From: Pseudomonadota bacterium
Lineage (GTDB): Bacteria > Pseudomonadota > Gammaproteobacteria > Steroidobacterales > Steroidobacteraceae
Direction: 5' to 3'
Assembly: GCA_021792555.1 (NCBI GenBank)
Contig: JAJYUL010000001.1
Coordinates: 62,001-126,000 of the forward strand
Length of the DNA stretch: 64,000 nucleotides
The notes beneath the pieces were generated by a model that saw nothing but the letters and a program-made list of their open reading frames with translations, ran no database searches and was not told the DNA's origin. A program made the translations under genes and the position numbers. Every line of letters begins with the position of its first letter. Positions within the stretch are counted from its first letter, which is position 1. Shown piece by piece: positions 26,239 to 36,653 of the stretch.

Positions 26239-27435
26239 TCAGCCTCCGCCCGGCGGCCCGGAGGCGCGCAGCAGGTGCGGCCCGAGATCGCTCACCGAGC
26301 GGCAGCCGAGCTGCCCGAGCACTCGGTCGAGCTCGACGGTGAACATCTCGATCGCGCGGCGCACGCCGGGCTCGCCGGCCGCTGCGAGTCCATAGAGCGT
26401 GGCGCGGCCGATCATCACCGCATCGGCGCCGAGCGCGAGCGCCTTGGCGACATCCGTGCCGCGGCGAAAGCCGCTGTCGATCAGCACGGTCATGCGGCCG
26501 CCGACCTCGGCGGCAATCTCCGGGAGCATCTCGACGGGCGCGACGCAGTAATCGAGCTGACGGCCGCCATGGTTGGTGAGCACGACGCCGTCGCAGCCGA
26601 GCTGCGCGGCGCGGCGCGCATCGGCGACGCTGAGCACACCTTTGATGAGGAGCTTGCGCGGCCAGTGATCGCGGATCCATGCGATGTCGTCCCAGGTGAT
26701 GGTGGGCGCGAACATCTGCGGAATGATGGTGCTGCCGCCGACCGCGCTCGCGGCGCCGGGCGGCAGGAAGGTCTCGATGTTGCGAAAGCGCGGGATGCCG
26801 CGGCGCAGCAGCACCTGTGTCAGCCAGCGCGGGTGGCGCAGGGTGTCGATTGCTGCGCGCAGCCGGGGATGGCCGGGGCTGCGGTAATTACGCTTGTCCC
26901 ATTCTCGGCTCCCGAACACATTGGCGTCGCTGGTGAACAGCAGCGCCTCGTAGCCGCTGGCGGCCGCCCTGTGCATGATGTTTTCGGCGATTGCGCGGTT
27001 GCGCATGACGTAAAGCTGCATCCACAGCCGCCCCCCGGCCTGTCTGGCCACATCCTCCAGCAGCGTCGTCGAGACCGTGCTCAGGGTGTAAGGAATGCCG
27101 GCAGCGGCGGCAGCACGGGCGAGGGCGATGTCGCCGTCCGGATGCAGCATGCCGTTCAGCCCCGTCGGAGCGATGGCGAGCGGCGCGCTGCACGGCGCGC
27201 CGAGCAGCTCGGTCGCGAGGCTGCGGCCCTCGGTGTCGATGAGCGTCGGCGGCAGGAACCGCAGCGTTGCAAAGACCTCGCGGTTGCGGCCGAGCGTCGC
27301 CTCGTCCTCCGCGCCCCCTTCGACGTACTCGAACGCGAAGCCCGGCACGCTGCGCCGCGCCACCTCGCGCAGATCGGCGATGTTCAAAGCCGCGCTGAGA
27401 TCCCGCCCGCTGAAGGGCCGGCGTTTCCAGGGCAT
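26239..27435 (-). CDS. FMN-dependent alpha-hydroxy-acid oxidase/dehydrogenase (LldD family)
   Basis: 398 residues of the FMN-dependent alpha-hydroxy-acid dehydrogenase TIM-barrel family. Active-site landmarks are present: APTGLNGMLHPDGD, Tyr in QLYVMRNR, the catalytic His in LTNHGGRQLDYC and the phosphate loop DSGFRRGTDVAKALALGADA. Such enzymes oxidise (S)-2-hydroxy acids such as L-lactate or glycolate. It is the last gene of the ten-gene leftward operon, 49 bases after the SDR. Its substrate could be the L-lactate made by rhamnose/fucose cleavage or the glycolate made by one type of RuBisCO-like protein; both routes are suggested in this window. Confidence 0.9.
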   Translation of the reverse strand: MPWKRRPFSGRDLSAALNIADLREVARRSVPGFAFEYVEGGAEDEATLGRNREVFATLRFLPPTLIDTEGRSLATELLGAPCSAPLAIAPTGLNGMLHPDGDIALARAAAAAGIPYTLSTVSTTLLEDVARQAGGRLWMQLYVMRNRAIAENIMHRAAASGYEALLFTSDANVFGSREWDKRNYRSPGHPRLRAAIDTLRHPRWLTQVLLRRGIPRFRNIETFLPPGAASAVGGSTIIPQMFAPTITWDDIAWIRDHWPRKLLIKGVLSVADARRAAQLGCDGVVLTNHGGRQLDYCVAPVEMLPEIAAEVGGRMTVLIDSGFRRGTDVAKALALGADAVMIGRATLYGLAAAGEPGVRRAIEMFTVELDRVLGQLGCRSVSDLGPHLLRASGPPGGG

Positions 27436-27484
27436 GTGCGGACGCTCCGGTGAGGGTGAGTTCAGGATGGACGTCGGCGGCGGC

Positions 27485-28225
27485 TCACAGGCTCCAGCCG
27501 CCGTCGATCACGTGGATCTGCCCGGTGGTATAGGTGGCGCCGGCCAGGTACACCACCAGGTCGGCGATCTCCTCCGCGCGGCCGATACGGCCGATCGGCT
27601 GGCGCGCCACGAAGGCGGCGCGCGTGCGTTCGTAGTCCCCCTGGGCGCGCAGCCGCCCCTCGAGCGAGGGCGTCTCCACGGTACCCGGACAGATGGCGTT
27701 GCAGCGGATGCCGCGGCCGACGAAGTCGGCCGCCACGGACTTGGTCAGCCCGATCACGGCCGCCTTGGTCGTCCCGTACACGCAGCGCACCGGGACGCCT
27801 TTGACGCTGCTCGCCACGGAGGACATGTTGATGATGCAGCCGTCGGCCCGCTCGAGCATGCCCGGCAGCACCGTGCGGATCGTGCGGACCATCGCCTTGA
27901 CGTTCAGGTCGTAGGCGAAATCCAGCTCCTCATCGGTGCTCTCGAGGATCGTGCCGTGGTGCACGCAGCCGGCGCAGTTGAAGAGAATGTCGACGATGCC
28001 GGCGCGGTCGACCGCTGCGGCGACGCTCTTGCCGTCGCGCACGTCCATGCGGCAGGTCTCGATGCCATGCTCGGCGAGCGACGCGAGCCTGGGTTCCTCG
28101 ATGTCGGTGGCGAGCACGTGCGCCCCCGCCGCCGCAAGCGCCAGCGCGCTCGCGCGCCCGATGCCCTGCGCGGCGGCGGTCACCAGCGCGCGCTTGCCGT
28201 TCAAACTGATTGCGGTACTGGACAT
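27485..28225 (-). CDS. SDR, 2-keto-3-deoxy-L-fuconate dehydrogenase-like (BDH2/DHRS6 type)
   Basis: 246 residues from the ATG at 28225; the track's longer ORF adds a shadow N-terminus. The sequence shows striking family-specific motifs of the BDH2/DHRS6 group: VTAAAQGIG, FNCAGCVHHGTIL, the catalytic stretch INMSSVASSVKGVPVRCVYG, TTKAAVIGLTKSVAADF, CPGTVETPSL and the final IDGGWSL. Bacterial members of this group oxidise 2-keto-3-deoxy-L-fuconate at C4 to the 2,4-diketo acid. The other L-fucose enzymes are not in this operon. It lies 22 bases after the Gfo/Idh gene. The rhamnose cluster's FAH hydrolase could act on the same kind of product. Confidence 0.82.
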   Translation of the reverse strand: MSSTAISLNGKRALVTAAAQGIGRASALALAAAGAHVLATDIEEPRLASLAEHGIETCRMDVRDGKSVAAAVDRAGIVDILFNCAGCVHHGTILESTDEELDFAYDLNVKAMVRTIRTVLPGMLERADGCIINMSSVASSVKGVPVRCVYGTTKAAVIGLTKSVAADFVGRGIRCNAICPGTVETPSLEGRLRAQGDYERTRAAFVARQPIGRIGRAEEIADLVVYLAGATYTTGQIHVIDGGWSL

Positions 28226-28247
28226 GTCTGCTCTCGAGTCGTCAACG

Positions 28248-29315
28248 TCATGATTGGGAAACGGGCGTCGCCGGCGCCTCGTTGGACTGGTAGCACGCCT
28301 CAACCAGCGCCATCGTGTGCCAGGCGTCTTCGACGGAAGTGCGCAGCATTTCGTCCTCGCCGCTGGCGTAGCGCTGAACGTTGGACATCGTGCCGATGAA
28401 CGCGTCCGGAAACCACGCGCCTTCGAGCGACACGGCCTGCCAGGCGCCGCCGCGCGGGGCGATCCACAGCTCATCGGGCTCGCCGCGCGGATAGTCGAGC
28501 AGCAGACCGAGCTTCACCAGCGCGGCGCCGCGCTCCCCCTCGATACGGAAGGTGGCGTCCTGGAAGCGGCGGCCGAAGTCATGGTGGTGATTGATCGAGA
28601 GCGTCACGCGCAGTTCCGGGCCGTAGTCGAGGATCGCCGAGGTGCGTGTCTGCGCCAGTTCACTGCCCGGGTAATGGTAGGTCCGGGCGAGGACCCCGCG
28701 CGGCTCACCGGCGAGCGCCCGTATGGTGTCGAGGTAATGAATCGAGTGCGAGACGATCTCGACGCGCGGATTGGGAATCAGATGAGGGAACAGCTCCCAG
28801 GGCGTCACGAGACTGAGGTGCACTTCGACGTCGAGCAGCCGCCCGAGCAGCCCGCGCTCGCTCGCCGCCGCAACGGCCTCCATCATCGGCGCGAAGCGCA
28901 GTTGGAAGTTGACCGCGGCCGCCAGGCGCCGCTCACGGCAGACCGCACGAATGGCGGTGGCCTGCGCCAGGTCGAGTCCGAGCGGCTTCTGGATCAGCAC
29001 CGCCGCCCCGGGCGGCAGGGCCGCGAGGATGGCGCGGTGGGCCACCGGCGGGGCGGCCACGTCGAAGACGCACCCCTCTGCAGCGGCCGCTTCCTCCAGC
29101 GAGCGGTACACCTGCCCGATCCCCCAGCGCTGGGCAGTGGCGCGCGCTCTGTCAGCGTCCACGTCGAACACGCCCGCCACTGGGAAGCCGGCCTTGCGGT
29201 ACGCCGGCAGGTGCGCATCGTTGACGATGCCGCCGGCGCCGATGATGACGATGGGCCGAGGCGCGCTCGGCAGCGAATGCCGCTGCCGCAGGCCGGCTGC
29301 GTTCCACTCGGTCAT
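28248..29315 (-). CDS. Gfo/Idh/MocA-family sugar oxidoreductase
   Basis: 355 residues from an ATG that overlaps the preceding stop (ATGA); the 629-residue ORF in the track is wrong at its N-terminus. The Rossmann half begins IVIIGAGGIVNDAHLPAY with Asp in VFDVDADRA selecting NAD. The usual EKP is QKP here (IQKPLGLD). The C-terminal half has the conserved HSIHYLDTIRAL. The family oxidises or reduces sugars and inositols; D-apiose dehydrogenase ApsD is one such member, which is relevant because an apionate-type RuBisCO-like protein is encoded in the divergent operon. Substrate assignment is inference. Confidence 0.88.
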   Translation of the reverse strand: MTEWNAAGLRQRHSLPSAPRPIVIIGAGGIVNDAHLPAYRKAGFPVAGVFDVDADRARATAQRWGIGQVYRSLEEAAAAEGCVFDVAAPPVAHRAILAALPPGAAVLIQKPLGLDLAQATAIRAVCRERRLAAAVNFQLRFAPMMEAVAAASERGLLGRLLDVEVHLSLVTPWELFPHLIPNPRVEIVSHSIHYLDTIRALAGEPRGVLARTYHYPGSELAQTRTSAILDYGPELRVTLSINHHHDFGRRFQDATFRIEGERGAALVKLGLLLDYPRGEPDELWIAPRGGAWQAVSLEGAWFPDAFIGTMSNVQRYASGEDEMLRTSVEDAWHTMALVEACYQSNEAPATPVSQS

Positions 29316-30502
29316 TGCAGGATGGCCTCGAGGCGCTTTTGCGCCTCGCACAGCAGCAGCCGGCTCGGCTCCTCGGTGTCGAGCGCGCGCGCGAGCAGCT
29401 CGTCGATCACATGCGAGACCTCGGCGAGGCGCGGATGCAGGGGCAGCTCCCGGGCGTGCTCGTGCAGGGCGTCGAGCCGGTGATAGAACGGAACGAGCCG
29501 ATTCACCTGCGCGTCCGCCCAGGTGGAGCGGCGCACACCGATGGCGCCCTCGAGCGTCGTGAGTTTGTCCATGGGCGCGGTGGCCAGGTGGCGCAGGAAG
29601 GACCAGGCCAGATCCTTCTGCCGCGAGCCGCGGGCGAGCGTGATGACCCAGAAGACGTTCAGCGAGACGCTGCGCCCGCCGGGCCCCATCGGCAGCGGCG
29701 CGACCTCCACGCAGCCCTTGACCCGGCTTTCGCTCCAGGTCTCGGCGAGCGCCGCGAATCCGAACCAGTTGGCCATCAGCGCCACCTTCCCCGCGCAGAA
29801 CAGCAGGCCCGCCTTGACGCTGTCGAGGCTGCGGGCGCCGGGCGCGATCGCCGCCTCGTCGCGCGCGAGGTGGCGCAGGAAATCGAGCGCGCTCTCGGCC
29901 TGCGCCGAGCGCAGCTGCGGCCGGGCGCCGGGGCCGAACGGCTCGCCGCCGCGTGACCAGACGTGGATGCAGAAATCGTAGAAGCCGTTGTGGCCGTCGG
30001 GATACAGCGCGAGCGTGGTGCCGTAGAGCTCCCGCTCCGGCGCGTGCAGCCGCCGGGCGGTGGCATGGAAGTCCTCCCAGGTGTCCGGCACGGGCAGGCC
30101 GGCCGCCTGCAGCAGATCCTTGCGGTAGATGAGGCACTCCGGCCCGTCGTGATACGGCAGCCCCCAGAGGCCGCCCGCAAAATCCGCAAGACGCACCAGC
30201 GAGGGGCTCCAGGCGGTTGGAAAATCCGGGATCGGCGCGTGCGCGAGGTGGGTACGCAGATTTTCGATCAGTCCGGCCGATTGCGCCTCGGCGAGCCAGT
30301 CGGTCGAGAGGAAGGCCAGATCGAGCGAGCCGTCGCCGAGGCCGCCCCGGACGAACAGCCGCGCATGCAGGTCATTGAGCTCGAGCGGCTCGAGTTCCAG
30401 TTCGAGCGGCTCGCCGCCCTCGCGCGCGAACGCGGCGAACTGCCGCCGCAGCGCGTTCTCGAACGGATCAAACTTGCGGACCGCTATGCGGATTCGTCGC
30501 AC
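29312..30502 (-). CDS. Leaderless solute-binding-protein homologue (family 1), first copy
   Basis: 396 residues from a GTG. The fold is that of an ABC-importer sugar-binding protein: GGLWGLPYHDGPECLIYRKD, LLQAAGLPVPDTWEDF, VALMANWFGFAAL and LAWSFLRHLATAP all match family-1 binding proteins. But the N-terminus (MRRIRIAVRKFDPFENALRR) has no signal peptide, Tat motif or lipobox, and the start already overlaps the iclR gene by 35 bases, leaving no room for a missed leader. No CUT1 permease is nearby. It therefore looks cytoplasmic, perhaps a sugar sensor, carrier or partner of the adjacent IclR and Gfo/Idh proteins. Confidence 0.85.
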   Translation of the reverse strand: MRRIRIAVRKFDPFENALRRQFAAFAREGGEPLELELEPLELNDLHARLFVRGGLGDGSLDLAFLSTDWLAEAQSAGLIENLRTHLAHAPIPDFPTAWSPSLVRLADFAGGLWGLPYHDGPECLIYRKDLLQAAGLPVPDTWEDFHATARRLHAPERELYGTTLALYPDGHNGFYDFCIHVWSRGGEPFGPGARPQLRSAQAESALDFLRHLARDEAAIAPGARSLDSVKAGLLFCAGKVALMANWFGFAALAETWSESRVKGCVEVAPLPMGPGGRSVSLNVFWVITLARGSRQKDLAWSFLRHLATAPMDKLTTLEGAIGVRRSTWADAQVNRLVPFYHRLDALHEHARELPLHPRLAEVSHVIDELLARALDTEEPSRLLLCEAQKRLEAILQ

Positions 30503-31307
30503 CGCGCGCCTCCTCTTCGGGCTTCAGCCCGGCGTGCACCGCGATCACATCGGCGCAGGCCTTCAGCGCCGGCAGCATGGTCTCCAGGCTCGGGCCGCTC
30601 TTCTCCTTCAGCGTCGCGATGGTGAGGGCCGCCTTGATGGAGGAGCCCGGCGAGCCGACCGGGACCCCGATATCCAGCCCGCCGACGAACCGCTCGCCTT
30701 CCGATCGCTCGTAGCCGCGCGCGCGGATCGCCGCGAGACGCTTGAGAAACTGCGCGCGCGCGGCGGGCTTCTCGCGCCGCCATTCCAGATCGTGCGTCAG
30801 CAGCTCCTCGCAGTCCTGCGGCTCCATGTTCGCCAGCAGCACGCGGCCGGAGGTGGTGTGCATGGGAGAGTGCTGCGAGCCGACCTCGACCGACAGTCGA
30901 AAGGGCTTTGGGCTCTCCTCCTGCGCCAGCACCAGCACCCGCTCCCGGTGCAGCACCGAGAGGTGGCAGGATTCGCGCAGATCCTCGGCGAGTCCGCGCA
31001 TCAGCGGCTGGGCGGCCTTCAGCAGCACCTCGTAGGGCGAGTGGGTGCGCGACAGCTCGAACAGCTTGAGCGTCAGCGAATACGCGCCCGTGGTCGGCTC
31101 GCGCCGCAGGTAGCCGCGGCTCTCCAGGCAGGCGAGCATGCGGAAGATCTCCCCGGCCTGGCGGCTCAGCGCACGGGCGAGCTGCGCCTGGGTCAGCGGC
31201 ACGGCCTGATCGGAGAGATACTCCAGAACGTCGAGACCCTTCTCGAGCGCCGGCACGGAGTACTTGGTGCGGCGTTCCTCGAGATTGAGCAGCCTATCGT
31301 GTGTCAT
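30468..31307 (-). CDS. IclR-family transcriptional regulator inside the ABC/oxidoreductase operon
   Basis: 279 residues. N-terminal winged helix (VPALEKGLDVLEYLSDQAVP, LARALSRQAGEIFRMLACLE), then the GAF-like effector domain (PLMRGLAEDLRESCHLSVLH, HSPMHTTSGRVLLANM, FVGGLDIGVPVG). The start has a near-perfect ribosome site (AAAGGAGGT), only 16 bases after the permease stop. IclR proteins often control catabolic operons and sense the pathway substrate. Its position inside the operon suggests autoregulation. A likely site is the inverted repeat at 36591-36609. Confidence 0.9.
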   Translation of the reverse strand: MTHDRLLNLEERRTKYSVPALEKGLDVLEYLSDQAVPLTQAQLARALSRQAGEIFRMLACLESRGYLRREPTTGAYSLTLKLFELSRTHSPYEVLLKAAQPLMRGLAEDLRESCHLSVLHRERVLVLAQEESPKPFRLSVEVGSQHSPMHTTSGRVLLANMEPQDCEELLTHDLEWRREKPAARAQFLKRLAAIRARGYERSEGERFVGGLDIGVPVGSPGSSIKAALTIATLKEKSGPSLETMLPALKACADVIAVHAGLKPEEEARGATNPHSGPQV

Positions 31308-31323
31308 GCAACCTCCTTTCAGC

Positions 31324-32375
31324 TCAGAGGACGGCTGGCTGAGATTGTGCCTGATGGGCGTCCGGCGCGCCGGGCGGCGGGGCGCTCGGCGCTCGGCGCG
31401 GCGCGCGGCGCCGGCCGCCGACGGTGTAAATCGCAGCCGCCGCGATCAGCACCGTCCCCTCGATCAGGCCCTGGTAGTTTGCGCCCAAGTTCAGCACGTT
31501 GAATCCGTTGGTGAGCGTGTACAGCACCAGCGCGCCCGCGACTGTCTTCAGCACGCTGCCGGCGCCGCCGAAAAGCGACGTGCCGCCGAGGATCGCCGCC
31601 GCGATGACGGTCAACTCCTCGCCCTGCAGCGCGGTGGGATTCATCGCGCCGAACCGCGAGGCGTACAGGACGCCGGCGAAGCCGGCCGCGAGGCCCGAGA
31701 GGACGAACGCGCCGAGCTTGTAGCCGCGCACGTTGATGCCGGCAAGCCGGGCGGCCTCGGGATTGCCGCCCACGGCATAGATGCGCCGGCCGAGCGTGGT
31801 GAAGTGCAGTACCAGCCAGACCGCCAGCGTGAATCCCGCCATGTACAGAATCGGCAGAGGCAGGCCCGCGGCGCGCCCGCTCTCGAAGCCGGTCATGGCC
31901 GTGAGCGCGGCGGGCGTGCCGACCATCAGGGAGCGTCCGTTGGTCACCACCAGCACCAGACCCCGGATCGCGGTGAGCGTACCGAGCGTGACGATGAAGG
32001 CGTTGATGCCGACCAGCTCGACCATCGCGCCGTTGAGCAGCCCGAGCGCGCCGGCGGTGGCGAGCGAGAGCATCATCGCGGCCCAGAAGCCCACGTGGTC
32101 GATCACCAGGATGTTGACGGCCGCGGCGAGCGCCGCGACCGACGCCACCGACAGGTCGAAATTGCCGGTGATCAGCACCACGGTCATCGCCACTCCCATG
32201 ATGGCGACCGGCGCGGTCTGGTAGAGAATGTTGATGAGATTGACGGGGCTGAGATAGCTCGGCCGGCCGAGCGCAGCGGTGACCACCGTCAGGACGGCCA
32301 CCAGCAGCGCCAGCGCGTAGTACACGCCCGCCTCGCGCAGGCCCAACATCTGTCGCATCGTCCCCCCCGAACTTC

Positions 32376-32379
<4 letters not shown>
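31324..32379 (-). CDS. Ribose-type (CUT2) sugar ABC transporter permease
   Basis: 351 residues with about ten membrane segments. Motifs of the RbsC family: SPVNLINILYQTAPVAIMGV, VLITGNFDLSVASVAAL, INAFIVTLGTLTAIRGLVLV, GGNPEAARLAGINV and ILGGTSLFGGAGSVLKTVAG. The GTG start overlaps the ATPase stop by four bases (GTGA); an internal ATG at 32358 is less likely. The last 30 residues are a Pro/Ala/Arg-rich cytoplasmic tail. With the ATPase and binding protein upstream it makes a complete CUT2 importer for a monosaccharide; ABC carriers of this type are known to bring in D-apiose as well as ribose, xylose or arabinose. Confidence 0.92.
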
Positions 32380-33902
<1,523 letters not shown>

Positions 33903-33909
33903 GGTCCGC

Positions 33910-34872
33910 TCACCACTGCGGGGGACAGTCGCGGACATTGGCGCGGGTGATGCCGGGCGTTCGGTACGTGATGAAGGCCGCGTGCAGCGGCTTCTTGCCC
34001 GTCACGTCCTCGTAGAGCGCCTCGAAGGCGAGCGCACCGAGCTCCAGCGGCCGGTAGCAGACCGTGCCGTCGATGCGGCCGGCCTCGAGCGAGAGGATCG
34101 CGAGCCGCGAGCCGCCGATGCCGATGAGCTTTGCGTGCGAGCCGGCCGAGCGCACCGCACGTGCACAGCCGACGGCCATGTCGTCCGCTTCGTTGAAGAA
34201 GAGATCGACGTTGGGGTGGGCTTCAAGAATGTTCTGACAGGCGACGTCCGCGTCTTCCGTGCGCCAGTTGCCGGGCTGCGATGCGACGATCCGATAGCGG
34301 ACATGCGCCGCGCGCAGCCCCTGCTCGAATCCGTGCTCGCGCTGCAGCACCTCCGGGAAGCCGGGCGCGCCCTGGATGATCGCAATGTGTGCGACGCGGC
34401 CCCGCGGCAGCAGTCGTGCGGCGAGGCGCCCGGCCTCGCGGCCGGCGGCAGTCTCGTCCTGGGTGACCAGGGCGACGAGCTTCGGGTAGACCTCGCGCAG
34501 CGGCCGCCGGTGTGGATTGCCGACTTGCGAACCGACTGCCACGACCGGGATGCCGGCCCGCGCGGCACGGTTCACCCAGCTCTCGGCGATGACCGAGTCG
34601 AGCGGCATGAGCACGATGCCGTTGACACGCTCGGCGATGAGATCCTGCAGATCGTTCGCCTGCTTCTGCACGCGGTTCTGCGCATCGAGCACGATGGCCT
34701 GGACACCCGCGCGGGCAGCCGCCTGCCGGAACCCCCGGGCGATCGCCGCGGCGAACGGATAGCTCAGCCCCGCGCTCGAGAGACCGAAACGCAGGGGTGC
34801 CGCGGCGGCTGCGTGCGAAAGGATCGCGCCGCACAGCGCTGCCGCAAGGGACGTACCGCGCGCGCGCTTCAC
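33910..34872 (-). CDS. Ribose-type periplasmic sugar-binding protein
   Basis: 320 residues with a clear signal peptide (LAAALCGAILSHAAAAA, cut near residue 25). The mature protein has the Peripla_BP_4/RbsB layout: FGLSSAGLSYPFAAAIARGF, LDAQNRVQKQANDLQDLIAE, VNGIVLMPLDSVIAESWVNR, VTQDETAAGREAGRLAARLL and FFNEADDMAVGCARAV. This is the true extracytoplasmic receptor of the transporter encoded next to it, in contrast to the two leaderless binding-protein homologues of the locus. The ligand cannot be read from sequence; pentoses or apiose fit the context. Confidence 0.92.
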   Translation of the reverse strand: MKRARGTSLAAALCGAILSHAAAAAPLRFGLSSAGLSYPFAAAIARGFRQAAARAGVQAIVLDAQNRVQKQANDLQDLIAERVNGIVLMPLDSVIAESWVNRAARAGIPVVAVGSQVGNPHRRPLREVYPKLVALVTQDETAAGREAGRLAARLLPRGRVAHIAIIQGAPGFPEVLQREHGFEQGLRAAHVRYRIVASQPGNWRTEDADVACQNILEAHPNVDLFFNEADDMAVGCARAVRSAGSHAKLIGIGGSRLAILSLEAGRIDGTVCYRPLELGALAFEALYEDVTGKKPLHAAFITYRTPGITRANVRDCPPQW

Positions 34873-34891
34873 GGCTGCGAGCCGCCCCGTC

Positions 34892-35344
34892 TCATGCGAT
34901 CGCCTCGCGCCGCTCGACCAGATACAGATGCTCGCAGGCGAGCACGATCTCGCCGTGCTGGTTGGCGATTTCGACCTGCTCGACGATGATGCCGTGCGTC
35001 TTGCGCTTGGGATGATCGCGCCGGCCGCTGATGCGCGCGGTTACCGTTAGGGTGTCGCCGATGAACACCGGGCGAATGAACCGCACGCGGTCGTACCCGT
35101 ACGACATGGATCGAGGGTTGATGGTCGAGGCCGTCATGCCGATGCCCATGCTCAGCACCAGGGTGCCATGGGCGATGCGCCGCTTGAAGGGCTGCTGCGC
35201 GCACCACTCCGCATCCATGTGGTGCGGGAAGAAATCACCGCTCTGACCGGCATGGGCCACGACGTCCGCCTCGGTCACGGTGCGGCCGAAGGTGCGGCGT
35301 TCGGCGCCGATGTCGTAATCCTCGAAGTACTGCTCGACGATCAT
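34892..35344 (-). CDS. MaoC-like hot-dog-fold hydratase/dehydratase
   Basis: 150 residues of the MaoC-like single hot-dog fold. The (R)-hydratase motif is recognisable as [17 protein letters not shown], with the Asp and His spaced as in the family, followed by [16 protein letters not shown] and [16 protein letters not shown]. The family hydrates or dehydrates acyl-CoA thioesters. Its start overlaps the CoA-transferase stop by four bases, so the two probably act in sequence on the same CoA ester. A CoA-dependent dehydration step is not part of any sugar pathway I can name for the other genes of this operon. Confidence 0.87.
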   Translation of the reverse strand: MIVEQYFEDYDIGAERRTFGRTVTEADVVAHAGQSGDFFPHHMDAEWCAQQPFKRRIAHGTLVLSMGIGMTASTINPRSMSYGYDRVRFIRPVFIGDTLTVTARISGRRDHPKRKTHGIIVEQVEIANQHGEIVLACEHLYLVERREAIA

Positions 35345-36549
35345 GGCGATTCTCCCGGCGCGTCGAGGCCGAAGCGGCGCAGGACCTCGGCGGTGTCGCG
35401 GCCGAGCGCCGGCGCTCCGCGTGGGTGGGTGAGGATCTGCCCGTCGATGCGGATCGGGCAGCGGGTGGTGGTTAGGGTACCGTGCTGCCCGTCATGGATC
35501 TGCTGGGTGAGCTCGAGTGCGGCAAAACCCTCGCTCTCGAGCAGCTGCGGCCAGGTGAACACCTCGGCGCACCAGATGTCGGCCGGCTCGAGGATGGCGA
35601 GCCAGTGCGCCGTGATCTGCGTGGCGAGGTGGGCGGCGAGGATGGACTTGATCGCGGCCCGCTCGGTGAACCAGCGCGCCGGATCGGTGTAGGGGCGAAG
35701 CGGCTCGCAGCCGATCAGCGCGCCGAGCCGGTCGATGGGCGTCATCGCCACCGCCAGATAGCCATCGGCGGTCTGGTAGATGCCGTATGGCGCGCCGATG
35801 TACACACTGGCGTTGTTGACCGCATCGCGCGCCGGCTGCTGGCCGTCGCCGTTGAGGAACGCGGTGAACTGCTCGAACTGCATGTCGATGGCCGATTCGA
35901 ACAGGCTCACGTCGACCCGGCCGCCCCGGCCGGTCCGCCCACGCCGCACGAGCAGCCCGAGCACGCCCTGGCACAGATGCGCGCCGGCCATGAGGTCGGC
36001 GATCGACACGCCCATGGGCACCGGTCCCTGGGCTGCATCCCCCGACAGCCACGCCAGGCCCGACATGGCCTGCACCAGCAGGTCCTGGCCCGGCTTCTTG
36101 CGCCAGGGCCCCTCGGTGCCGTAGCCGGTGATGGCCGCGTAGATCAGCCGCGGGTTCAGCTCCGCCACCGTCGCGTAATCCAGGCCGAGGCGGTCCATCA
36201 CGCCCGGACGGAAATTGTGAACCATCACGTCTGCGCGCCGGATCAGCGCCTTGACCCGCTCCAGATCGGCCGGATCCTTCAGATCCGCAGCAAGGCTCTC
36301 CTTGTTGCGGTTGATGGTGTGAAAGAGCGCGCTGTCCCCGCCGAAGGACTGATCGGCGAGATAGAGGCGGCGGGACAGATCCCCCCCCTGTGGACGCTCC
36401 ACCTTGATGACCTCGGCACCGAGATCCGCCAGCCGCAGGCAACAGGAGGGCCCGGCTAGGAACTGGCTGAAATCCAGTACCACCACCCCCTCCAGCGGTC
36501 GCTCCGCGGTCGTCGTCGGCGCGCCGCGGTCCGCGTGCGCTGTCTTCAA
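35341..36549 (-). CDS. CaiB/BaiF family III CoA-transferase
   Basis: 402 residues from a TTG, chosen because GAGGAG lies 8 bases upstream; no better in-frame start precedes it. Family III motifs: [66 protein letters not shown] and the catalytic Asp in [17 protein letters not shown]. These enzymes move CoA between carboxylic acids such as formate, oxalate, carnitine or mesaconate. It is the first gene of the ten-gene leftward operon and overlaps maoC (ATGA). It may activate a sugar-derived acid as a CoA ester, but the donor and acceptor are unknown. Confidence 0.9.
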   Translation of the reverse strand: MKTAHADRGAPTTTAERPLEGVVVLDFSQFLAGPSCCLRLADLGAEVIKVERPQGGDLSRRLYLADQSFGGDSALFHTINRNKESLAADLKDPADLERVKALIRRADVMVHNFRPGVMDRLGLDYATVAELNPRLIYAAITGYGTEGPWRKKPGQDLLVQAMSGLAWLSGDAAQGPVPMGVSIADLMAGAHLCQGVLGLLVRRGRTGRGGRVDVSLFESAIDMQFEQFTAFLNGDGQQPARDAVNNASVYIGAPYGIYQTADGYLAVAMTPIDRLGALIGCEPLRPYTDPARWFTERAAIKSILAAHLATQITAHWLAILEPADIWCAEVFTWPQLLESEGFAALELTQQIHDGQHGTLTTTRCPIRIDGQILTHPRGAPALGRDTAEVLRRFGLDAPGESP

Positions 36550-36579
36550 CCGGGCTCCTCGCGTATAGTTTGCAGATAA

Positions 36580-36609
36580 ATGCTATGTTCGTTGACAAAC
36601 GGTGTCAAC
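36580..36609. promoter_or_regulatory. Divergent promoter region with inverted repeat GTTGACA-N5-TGTCAAC
   Basis: A perfect inverted repeat (7-base arms, 5-base spacer) lies at 36591-36609 between the two divergent operons. Its right arm holds the -35 of a leftward promoter: TTGACA (36608-36603), 17 bases, TAGCAT (36585-36580), about 30 bases before the CoA-transferase gene. On the plus strand TATAGT (36564-36569) is a possible -10 for the rightward operon, which would put the repeat just downstream of its start. One protein bound here could block both directions. The IclR protein of the leftward operon is the first candidate. Confidence 0.6.
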
Positions 36610-36653
36610 CGGACTGCCGCTTGGGGCCGCGGGAAGGACGAGGGGGACGAGAA

